DNA of 13,053 nt, taken from assembly GCA_023433945.1 (NCBI GenBank), contig JAEYTP010000078.1, positions 1-13,053 on the forward strand, in the 5' to 3' direction. The stretch is from Bacillota bacterium (GTDB lineage Bacteria > Bacillota > Clostridia > Acetivibrionales > DSM-1351). Shown one piece after another: positions 8,085-13,053 of the stretch. A program made the position numbers and the translations under genes. How positions within the stretch are numbered: position 1 is the first letter of the stretch; the number at the start of each line of letters is the position of its first letter. The notes beneath the pieces were generated by a model. The model was given only the letters and a program-made list of their open reading frames with translations. It made no database searches and had not been told where the DNA came from.

Positions 8085-8714
8085 ATGCCCGAGGTATATT
8101 ATTTTGTTAAAAAAGAAGAGGTTGACGACATTCTTGATTGTGGTATGAAGCTATCTTCCTTTCATGACAAAAAAGTTGTTATGGATGGGGTTGAAAAGCT
8201 TTGCTTCTCCGCACTTTTAAATCCAAAGGATGATATGGAGAAGTACAGAGATAGTAACTATACCTGTATTAAGCTGCAGGTTGCCAATAAGTATTGTTTT
8301 GCAGCAGACAAGTTTATATTTGATGCGTTAAATTGTGTATCACAATCATTGGAGTTGTATTATGATTCAATAATACCATTGGAAAAGTATACTTTTGGTA
8401 CGTACAGATTGCCTGAATGTTTGGTAACTACCACGATATTAGAGGGAGAGGCCAAAGTATTGGACAAGAGAATGGACTCTCCTGTTATTTATACTAATTC
8501 AGAGCAACTATACATAAACAATGTTATTGAGACTCTTAGAGAGAAGAATGAGGAACTAGAGGATTGTATGCTATATAGTCTTCTTGATAGACTTCATGAG
8601 TTAGGAAGCGTTGAAAAAATAGCAGATCAAGGTCCCAATACAATATTCAAGGATGAAATGAATAAGATATATTGTATTAAAAGACCTGATATGGATAAGT
8701 TTTGTAGCATATAG
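8085..8714 (+). CDS. Hypothetical Cys-rich soluble protein
   Basis: 209 aa from the ATG at 8085, chosen because GGGGGA (8074-8079) lies 5 nt upstream; in-frame GTG and ATG codons from 8064 lie before that box. I do not recognise the family. The protein has no signal peptide or membrane helix and is acidic overall. It has nine cysteines spread singly over its length (for example DCG, LCF, YCF, ECL, YCI) with no CxxC pair, so an iron-sulfur or zinc ribbon site is not evident. The opening, VYYFVKKEEVDDILDCGMKLS, resembles the start of small enzymes that read 'ligand-binding strand, helix, DCGhhLS'. A distant ADP-ribosyltransferase-like fold is a thought, not a claim. The C-terminal third is a charged helical stretch (REKNEELEDCMLYSLLDRLHEL). 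It lies between cphA and the tandem repeat before birA. Confidence 0.75.
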   Translation: MPEVYYFVKKEEVDDILDCGMKLSSFHDKKVVMDGVEKLCFSALLNPKDDMEKYRDSNYTCIKLQVANKYCFAADKFIFDALNCVSQSLELYYDSIIPLEKYTFGTYRLPECLVTTTILEGEAKVLDKRMDSPVIYTNSEQLYINNVIETLREKNEELEDCMLYSLLDRLHELGSVEKIADQGPNTIFKDEMNKIYCIKRPDMDKFCSI

Positions 8715-8715
8715 C

Positions 8716-8993
8716 GTAGTAATCATGATTATGTGCAGTAGAGGACGAGCATGTTACATTAGTGAAGATAATGTTACAGTAGTGGACGATTAATTGCAGT
8801 GGTAAATGATTATGTTGCAGTGGTGAAGATGATGTTTCAGTAGTGGACGATTAATTGCAGTAGAGGACGAGCATGTTACATTAGTGAAGATGATGTTACA
8901 GTAGAGGATGATGTTGCAGCGGTGGATGGTGTTACAGTAGTGGAAGATTATGTTACAGTAGTGGACGATTATGTTGCAGTACCCGATGCTTAT
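8716..8993 (+). repeat. Degenerate tandem repeat (18-21 bp unit) upstream of birA
   Basis: Thirteen contiguous units cover 8733-8993, with a partial unit at 8716-8732. The consensus begins GTTACAGTAGTGGACGAT and ends TAT (21 bp). Unit starts are 8733, 8753, 8773, 8794, 8814, 8834, 8855, 8875, 8895, 8913, 8931, 8952 and 8973, giving lengths of 18, 20 or 21. A higher-order copy exists: 8733-8772 matches 8855-8894 at 38 of 40 bases, an offset of 122 bp. In one frame the full unit reads VTVVDDY, and the last five units (8895-8993) stay in that frame. Most earlier units have lost one base and break it. No gene, promoter or terminator is evident within it. It fills the 299 bp gap between the 8085 gene and birA. 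Confidence 0.9.
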
Positions 8994-9013
8994 AATGCAG
9001 GAAGGATTTTTAA

Positions 9014-9994
9014 GTGGAAAAGGTAATATTATCTCAACTTCTAAACAGTGAGCAGTATATTTCAGGAGAACAAATCAGTCGAGAGCTTGGCGTTTCTAGG
9101 ACTGCAGTTTGGAAGCATATAAATGAGCTAAGGCATAAGGGATATCAAATTGATTCCTCCTCCAAAAAGGGTTATAGACTTATAGAGGTCGCTGATGTTC
9201 TAGATGAGTCCCAGATTATACGCGGTGATAATCAGCTGCTTGGTAGCAGCATTGTTCACTTCTATGAAATTGATTCTACAAATAATTACGCAAAAAAGAT
9301 TGCCAACGACGGTTGCCCCGATGGCACCATTGTAATATCGGAAAAGCAGTCATTGGGGAGAGGTAGACTAGGAAGAGAATGGTGTTCCTACAATTCTGAC
9401 GGGATATGGTTTTCTTGTGTATTGAGGCCTAATCTTGAACCTGAAAGTATGCAGACCATTACTCTTGCAGCCTCAGTTGCTATAGTTGAAGCCATAGAGG
9501 AAACATTGGGAATAGTTTGCAGAATTAAATGGCCAAATGATATAATACTTAGTGGGAAAAAGCTAGGCGGAATATTGACAGAAATTAGTGCTGAGCCTGG
9601 ACATATCAATCATATCGTACTTGGTATAGGAATAAATGTAAACCAGCCAAAAGAAAGCTTTGTGGGAGAATTAGAGCAAAAGGCTATATCTCTTAGAATG
9701 AAAACAGGGGAAAAGGTATCCAGATCACATATATTTAATAACATTTTAAAACATCTTGATAATACTTATAAACAACTGATTAACGGAGAAAATGAGCTTA
9801 TTCTTGACCGTTGGAGGAAATATTCTGTTACTTTAGGCAATCAGGTATCAATCTCATATAGGGGAGAAGAATATACAGGAATTGCCAGTGATATTGCAAA
9901 TGGTGGTGGGCTTATTGTACAATGTAGTGATGGACACACTCGTGAAATTACTGCAGGAGAGATTCAGATTCGCGGAATTATGGGATACCTTTAG
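9014..9994 (+). CDS. birA: Bifunctional biotin-[acetyl-CoA carboxylase] ligase / biotin operon repressor BirA
   Basis: Attaches biotin to carboxylase carrier domains through biotinyl-AMP and, as a holo-dimer, represses biotin genes. 326 aa, the usual length for the two-function form. Start: GTG at 9014 with GGAAGG (9000-9005) 8 nt upstream. Residues 1-60 form a winged helix-turn-helix (ISGEQISRELGVSRTAVWKHI, ending KKGYRL), so DNA binding is retained. The catalytic core shows DSTN at 87-90, the biotinyl-AMP loop GRGRLGR at 115-121, KWPND at 172-176 and GKKLGGIL at 181-188. A C-terminal SH3-like domain follows, ending in GEIQIRG. Its upstream region is the tandem repeat. Downstream, after 48 bp, is the disordered-protein gene and then coaX; birA beside coaX is a known bacterial pairing, and fused forms exist. 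Confidence 0.95.
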   Translation: MEKVILSQLLNSEQYISGEQISRELGVSRTAVWKHINELRHKGYQIDSSSKKGYRLIEVADVLDESQIIRGDNQLLGSSIVHFYEIDSTNNYAKKIANDGCPDGTIVISEKQSLGRGRLGREWCSYNSDGIWFSCVLRPNLEPESMQTITLAASVAIVEAIEETLGIVCRIKWPNDIILSGKKLGGILTEISAEPGHINHIVLGIGINVNQPKESFVGELEQKAISLRMKTGEKVSRSHIFNNILKHLDNTYKQLINGENELILDRWRKYSVTLGNQVSISYRGEEYTGIASDIANGGGLIVQCSDGHTREITAGEIQIRGIMGYL

Positions 9995-10042
9995 TATTAA
10001 ATATCAAAAAGCCGAGTATTAGGGATTCAGGAGGAAATGTGA

Positions 10043-10615
10043 GTGGTAAAGAAAAACGAAAATCCAAGAAATAATACCAATCAAAAAGAAAACAGCCCAA
10101 GGGAGAATGCTCACCCAAGAGAAAATACCGCTAGGGAAAATCATCGCGAAAACCAGAAAGAACGCAATCACAACTTTAATGCTTCCCGCGATGCATCCAA
10201 CGGACAGGGTCCGAGGGAGAATAATACCCGCGAAAATGCTTCTAGGGAAGGGAATAGAAACAACTATAGGAATCAGAACCATAGTGACAAAGCAAATGGT
10301 GAAAGAGACAACGCCCATGCACAGCAAAGGGATGGACAGAATAGAGAATATAACCAGAGAGAAAACCGCAATTCTCAACATAGAGAGCATAGAGAAGGGC
10401 AGTACCAGAAGAACTATAGGGAACCTCGTGAGCCTAGAGAACAGCGGGATTCTAGGGAAGGTCGTGAAGGCAGAGAACCTTATAGACAGCATACAAGAAC
10501 TCCTAGACCAAAGCCTGAGGAGACTCTAGAAGACATAAAGACTGATATTATTAGAATTGAAAAAGAAATAGACCTTGAGATAAAGGAAATAAGAAGTATA
10601 AGATTAGGGGTATAG
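10043..10615 (+). CDS. Low-complexity Arg/Glu/Asn-rich disordered protein, unknown function
   Basis: 190 aa, start GTG at 10043 with AGGAGG (10029-10034) 8 nt upstream; an ATG between them is followed at once by a stop. Residues 1 to about 155 are almost entirely R, E, N, Q, H, G, D, S and P, with no hydrophobic core. The tripeptide REN recurs many times (PREN, AREN, HREN, TREN, QREN), and later REP/REG/REQ runs appear. This part must be disordered. The last 30 or so residues differ: PEETLEDIKTDIIRIEKEID continuing to IRSIRLGV forms a charged amphipathic helix that could be a coiled coil or docking segment. The gene lies between birA and coaX on the same strand with short gaps, so it is probably part of that operon. 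The same DNA is also open in another plus frame and on the minus strand, but only this frame has a proper start site. Confidence 0.75.
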   Translation: MVKKNENPRNNTNQKENSPRENAHPRENTARENHRENQKERNHNFNASRDASNGQGPRENNTRENASREGNRNNYRNQNHSDKANGERDNAHAQQRDGQNREYNQRENRNSQHREHREGQYQKNYREPREPREQRDSREGREGREPYRQHTRTPRPKPEETLEDIKTDIIRIEKEIDLEIKEIRSIRLGV

Positions 10616-10648
10616 CTATTTTGATTTATCTCATTATGGAGGACAAAT

Positions 10649-11431
10649 ATGTTATTGGTGGTAGACGTCGGTAATACTCATATTATGCTTGGTGTCTATA
10701 AGGGTAAGAAGCTTCTTGCAAACTGGAGACTTAGTACAGAAAAGGAGCGTACTGCAGACGAACTAGGTATGTTTTTGGTTAATTTATTTAATCATGAGAA
10801 GCTTAATATACTAGAAGTAAAGGCAGTTGTAATTGCATCTGTGGTCCCCCCAATAATGTATTCTCTAGAACATGCCATACGCAAATACTTTAATCTTGAC
10901 CCTATTATAGTTGGACCGGGCACCAAGACAGGCATCAATGTAAAGTGCCATAATCCCAAGGAAGTAGGTGCTGATACAATTGTAAATGCGGTTGCTGGCT
11001 TTGAAATCTATGGGGGTCCGCTGATAATTGTGGATATGGGTACAGCTACTACGTTCTGCGCTATTTCCTCAATTGGAGAGTATCTCGGGTTGGTTATTTG
11101 TCCTGGGATAAAAATAAGCTTAGAGGCGCTCTTTCAGAAAACAGCCAAATTACCTAGAATCGATCTTGTTAAACCTGATTGTGTAATAGGCAAGAATACG
11201 GTTTCAAGTATGCAATCGGGAATAATCTTTGGCTACGCAGGCCAGGTGGACAATATTGTAAACAGAATGAAGGTTGAAATGCAGGAAGAAAATATAAAGG
11301 TTATTGCTACAGGGGGATTATCAAGGCTTATTGCAGAAGAATCTACAACAATAAAAACAATTGATAGCACTTTAACCTTAGAAGGACTCCGAATAATCTA
11401 TGAAAGAAATATAACTACAGCCAAGGCGTAA
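10649..11431 (+). CDS. coaX: Type III pantothenate kinase CoaX
   Basis: Phosphorylates pantothenate in the first step of coenzyme A synthesis; ASKHA fold, needs a monovalent cation and is not inhibited by CoA. 260 aa, the standard length. Start: ATG at 10649 with GGAGG (10638-10642) 6 nt upstream. The N-terminal phosphate loop is DVGNTH at 6-11. PGTKTGI is at 90-96, the second phosphate motif DMGTATTF at about 129-136, ICPGI follows, and then GKNTVSSMQSGI. The catalytic Asp is present at 109, but the usual GADR motif reads GADT here: Thr110 (codon ACA) replaces a highly conserved Arg that contacts substrate. The common GG before ICPG also reads GL. It is probably still functional, since all other motifs are intact. 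It ends inside its own terminator hairpin. Confidence 0.93.
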   Translation: MLLVVDVGNTHIMLGVYKGKKLLANWRLSTEKERTADELGMFLVNLFNHEKLNILEVKAVVIASVVPPIMYSLEHAIRKYFNLDPIIVGPGTKTGINVKCHNPKEVGADTIVNAVAGFEIYGGPLIIVDMGTATTFCAISSIGEYLGLVICPGIKISLEALFQKTAKLPRIDLVKPDCVIGKNTVSSMQSGIIFGYAGQVDNIVNRMKVEMQEENIKVIATGGLSRLIAEESTTIKTIDSTLTLEGLRIIYERNITTAKA

Positions 11432-11453
11432 AGCCTTGGCTGTAGTTGTTTTA
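11413..11453 (+). terminator. Strong intrinsic terminator overlapping the coaX stop codon
   Basis: A perfect 15 bp stem: AACTACAGCCAAGGC (11413-11427) pairs with GCCTTGGCTGTAGTT (11433-11447) around the 5 nt loop GTAAA. It is followed by GTTTTA. The coaX stop codon TAA (11429-11431) is in the loop, so the left arm encodes the last residues of CoaX (TTAKA). This closes the birA-coaX transcription unit. Confidence 0.88.
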
Positions 11454-11465
11454 CAGCATAAAAAG

Positions 11466-11495
11466 ATTGATAATAAATTATCAATTACTTAGAAT
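11466..11495 (+). promoter_or_regulatory. Distal promoter for the dehydrogenase gene with overlapping palindrome
   Basis: TTGATA (11467-11472), a 17 bp spacer and TAGAAT (11490-11495) form a good sigma-A promoter just after the coaX terminator. The -35 and spacer are covered by a perfect palindrome with 8 bp arms, ATTGATAA-TAAA-TTATCAAT (11466-11485). Its TTGATAA-N4-TTATCAA layout has the same size and spacing as the Rex operator form TTGTTAA-N4-TTAACAA, with one difference per arm. The transcript would have a leader of about 180 nt before the ATG at 11680, containing long-range arms CGATTTTTG (11533-11541) and CAAAAATCG (11593-11601). Confidence 0.5.
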
Positions 11496-11615
11496 TTTGT
11501 ATACAATTAAATTAAACCTACCACTAAAACAGCGATTTTTGAACTAATATCAATGTATTACGCATAAACAAGGGTAGAACGAATTATTATTCCAAAAATC
11601 GGTAATTTTCAATGT

Positions 11616-11652
11616 TTGTATGAAAAAATTAAATGTGTTAAAATCGAAACAA
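11616..11652 (+). promoter_or_regulatory. Proximal promoter for the dehydrogenase gene with imperfect Rex-like site
   Basis: TTGTAT (11616-11621), a 17 bp spacer and TAAAAT (11639-11644), the latter preceded by an extended -10 TGT. The predicted RNA start leaves a leader of about 30 nt with GGAGG at 11666-11670. An imperfect dyad, GTGTTAA-AATC-GAAACAA (11635-11652), overlaps the -10. It matches the clostridial Rex form TTGTTAA-N4-TTAACAA at 11 of 14 arm positions. The promoter call is stronger than the operator call. Confidence 0.5.
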
Positions 11653-11679
11653 TTGTGAAAAAATTGGAGGGATTTTTGT

Positions 11680-12612
11680 ATGGGAAGTAAGATAGCGATA
11701 ATAGGCGCTGGTTTTGTAGGAGCTTCTGCTGCTTATGCCATGTCAATAAATAATTTAGTTTCTGAATTAGTATTGATAGATGTAAATAAGGAAAAAGCTT
11801 ATGGTGAGGCACTTGATATCAGCCATGGTTTATCATTTGTTGGACACATGAAAGTTTATTCAGGAGAATATTCTGATATCAAGGATTGTGATGTAATTGT
11901 TATTACAGCTGGCGCTAATAGAAAGCCAGGAGAAACACGTCTTGATCTTGCAAAGAAGAATACTTCTATCATGAAGGGTATAGTTGCAAGCATGATGGAA
12001 CACTACAACGGAGGAGTAATCCTTTGCGTATCAAACCCTGTTGATGTTTTGGCATATATGATTCGCAAATGGACAGGGCTTCCAGCAAATAAGGTAATAA
12101 GCTCAGGAACAGTGCTTGACAGTGCAAGATTCAGAACACATCTGAGCAAGGCATTAAATGTAGACGTTGCTAACGTTCACGGTTACATCATTGGAGAACA
12201 TGGTGACTCACAGCTTCCATTATGGAGTGCTACACACGTTGCTGGTGTACAGTTTGATGAATATTGCAAAGCTAATAACATAACAATTGATAAGGAAGCT
12301 CTTTTCGCTGAAGTTAAGTCAGCTGGAGCAACAATTATTAAGAATAAGGGAGCAACTTACTACGGTATAGCTCTTTCAATAAACAGAATTTGTGAATCAA
12401 TTCTTAAGGATTACAAGACTATAATGCCTGTTGGTACAGTATTGCAGGGACAGTATGGTATCGAGGATGTAACTATCAACGTACCAACAATAGTTGGTGC
12501 AAATGGTGCCGATAGGGTTCTTGAATTGAAGGTAACAGATGAAGAAATGAAGTTATTGAGAAATTCAGCTGAACAAATCAAGAATATTCTTGAAGAAGTA
12601 AAAGACATTTAA
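11680..12612 (+). CDS. mdh: LDH-family dehydrogenase, probably NAD-dependent malate dehydrogenase
   Basis: 310 aa 2-hydroxyacid dehydrogenase of the lactate/malate dehydrogenase fold. Start: ATG at 11680 with GGAGG 9 nt upstream. The Rossmann motif is GAGFVG (9-14), and Asp34 ends the second strand, so NAD(H) is the expected cofactor. The catalytic set is complete: His174 in GEHGDS, Asp147, Arg150 for substrate carboxylate and Arg87 in the mobile loop. The loop reads GANRKPGETR: Arg81 is at the site numbered 102 in dogfish LDH, where lactate enzymes have Gln and malate enzymes have Arg. Swapping Gln102 to Arg is the classic change that turns an LDH into an MDH. Other parts (GATYYG) stay LDH-like, so plain L-lactate dehydrogenase remains the alternative. 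The next gene is malic enzyme, the pairing seen in C. thermocellum, which supports malate. Two promoters with palindromes lie upstream. Confidence 0.8.
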   Translation: MGSKIAIIGAGFVGASAAYAMSINNLVSELVLIDVNKEKAYGEALDISHGLSFVGHMKVYSGEYSDIKDCDVIVITAGANRKPGETRLDLAKKNTSIMKGIVASMMEHYNGGVILCVSNPVDVLAYMIRKWTGLPANKVISSGTVLDSARFRTHLSKALNVDVANVHGYIIGEHGDSQLPLWSATHVAGVQFDEYCKANNITIDKEALFAEVKSAGATIIKNKGATYYGIALSINRICESILKDYKTIMPVGTVLQGQYGIEDVTINVPTIVGANGADRVLELKVTDEEMKLLRNSAEQIKNILEEVKDI

Positions 12613-12624
12613 TATTTGGGCTAT

Positions 12625-12662
12625 AATATACAGCGAGCATTTGCGCGCTGTATATTGTGTTT
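12625..12662 (+). terminator. Hairpin after the dehydrogenase gene, weak terminator
   Basis: A perfect 11 bp stem: AATATACAGCG (12625-12635) pairs with CGCTGTATATT (12646-12656) across a 10 nt loop, 13 bp after the stop codon. The following GTGTTTATG is a poor U-tract, so termination may be incomplete and some transcripts could continue into malic enzyme. It may also stabilise the mRNA 3' end. Confidence 0.6.
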
Positions 12663-12736
12663 ATGTACAATATTTTTGAAAAATACAATGCGGTTTTTAT
12701 CAGTTGTGCTGAATTTACGTTTTTTCATTAAATTAC

Positions 12737-12765
12737 TTGTGAAACATTTCACAATAGTATAAAAT
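12737..12765 (+). promoter_or_regulatory. Malic enzyme promoter with overlapping Rex-type operator
   Basis: TTGTGA (12737-12742), a 17 bp spacer and TAAAAT (12760-12765) form a promoter about 60 bp before the ATG at 12827. The perfect palindrome TTGTGAAACATTTCACAA (12737-12754) covers the -35 and spacer. It matches all 14 arm positions of the Rex consensus TTGTGAA-WWWW-TTCACAA known from Bacillus and Staphylococcus. Rex is released from DNA by NADH, so malic enzyme should be repressed at low NADH/NAD+. Confidence 0.7.
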
Positions 12766-12826
12766 ATAAATAAGAATTAAAGCATTTTGCACATATAAAA
12801 TATAAATGTTTGGGGGAATAAAAATA

Positions 12827-13053
12827 ATGGGTACTATTTATGAAGATTCATTAAAAGCTCACGAAGAGTGGTCAGGTAAAATTGAAGTAATCTGTAAGGC
12901 ACCATTAAAGGACAAGAGAGATCTATCATTAGCATACTCACCAGGAGTTGCTCAACCATGTCTTGAAATTCAGAAGGATGTAGAAAACTCTTACAAATAC
13001 ACAAGAAGACACAACCTCGTAGCAGTTATCACTGATGGTACTGCAGTACTTGG
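12827..13053 (+). CDS. Malic enzyme, N-terminal part (cut by window edge)
   Basis: Oxidative decarboxylase converting malate to pyruvate and CO2 with reduction of NAD(P)+. 75 codons are visible, beginning MGTIYEDSLKAHEEW, and the frame is open to the end of the window. The short bacterial malic enzyme type is shown by LSLAYSPGVAQPC, which carries the catalytic Tyr (usual form LAYTPGVA), and by VAVITDGTAVLG at the edge. Start: ATG at 12827 with GGGGG (12812-12816) 10 nt upstream. The cofactor-binding domain is outside the window, so NADP versus NAD use cannot be read. Behind an LDH-fold malate dehydrogenase, it fits the clostridial malate shunt (oxaloacetate to malate to pyruvate). Confidence 0.94.
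   Translation, partial: MGTIYEDSLKAHEEWSGKIEVICKAPLKDKRDLSLAYSPGVAQPCLEIQKDVENSYKYTRRHNLVAVITDGTAVL

Noticed and set aside
8716..8993. Possible CRISPR array
   Set aside because: The units are contiguous and degenerate, with no spacers between them, and no cas genes are nearby.
8844..9026. Open frame of about 60 codons through the last repeats into birA
   Set aside because: No start codon with a ribosome binding site was found; kept only as part of the tandem repeat finding.
10019..10492. 157-codon open frame on the minus strand with many hydrophobic residues
   Set aside because: It is the antisense of the Arg/Glu/Asn-rich gene; complementary codons of charged residues give hydrophobic ones. 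No ribosome binding site or plausible membrane protein pattern.
10107..10529. 140-codon open frame in another plus frame inside the disordered-protein gene
   Set aside because: Open only because of the biased composition; no proper start site, and it lies wholly within the better supported frame.
12671..12685. Palindrome TATTTTT-G-AAAAATA upstream of malic enzyme
   Set aside because: Simple A/T palindrome with no promoter in register; likely to arise by chance in such AT-rich DNA.

Overview
The window looks like chromosomal DNA of a low-GC, anaerobic Gram-positive bacterium of the Clostridia. The AT-rich intergenic DNA, strong GGAGG-type ribosome binding sites, frequent GTG starts and protein families all fit. 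A cyanophycin operon and a malate dehydrogenase next to malic enzyme suggest the cellulolytic clostridia (Ruminiclostridium / Clostridium thermocellum relatives). That placement is inferred from gene content and has not been checked by alignment. There is no sign of phage, transposon, CRISPR or RNA genes.

Layout. Positions 1-3750 (minus strand) hold an oligopeptide ABC importer in the order oppA, oppB, oppC, with oppC running off the left edge. An intrinsic terminator lies between oppA and oppBC. Positions 3751-4080 are a divergent control region with several palindromes. Positions 4081-7970 (plus) hold a small two-helix membrane protein, then cyanophycinase (cphB) and cyanophycin synthetase (cphA), which degrade and make the Asp-Arg nitrogen reserve polymer. 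Positions 8085-8714 encode an unrecognised Cys-rich protein. Positions 8716-8993 are a degenerate 18-21 bp tandem repeat. Positions 9014-11431 are birA (biotin ligase/repressor), an Arg/Glu/Asn-rich disordered protein, and coaX (type III pantothenate kinase), closed by a strong terminator. Positions 11680-13053 are an LDH-fold dehydrogenase and the start of malic enzyme.

How the genes work together. Peptide import and cyanophycin turnover both concern nitrogen supply and storage. BirA and CoaX are both cofactor functions. The last two genes fit the malate shunt: the dehydrogenase carries Arg at the position that distinguishes malate from lactate dehydrogenases, and malic enzyme turns malate into pyruvate, moving electrons from NADH to NADPH. 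A perfect Rex-type palindrome (TTGTGAA-N4-TTCACAA) overlaps the malic enzyme promoter, and two related palindromes lie upstream of the dehydrogenase. NADH/NAD+ control of this shunt is therefore likely.

I did not find a convincing, wholly new multi-gene system. The observations most worth a second look are the redox-operator arrangement around the malate shunt, the tandem repeat before birA, the disordered protein between birA and coaX, the CoaX GADR-to-GADT change, and the unrecognised protein at 8085-8714.
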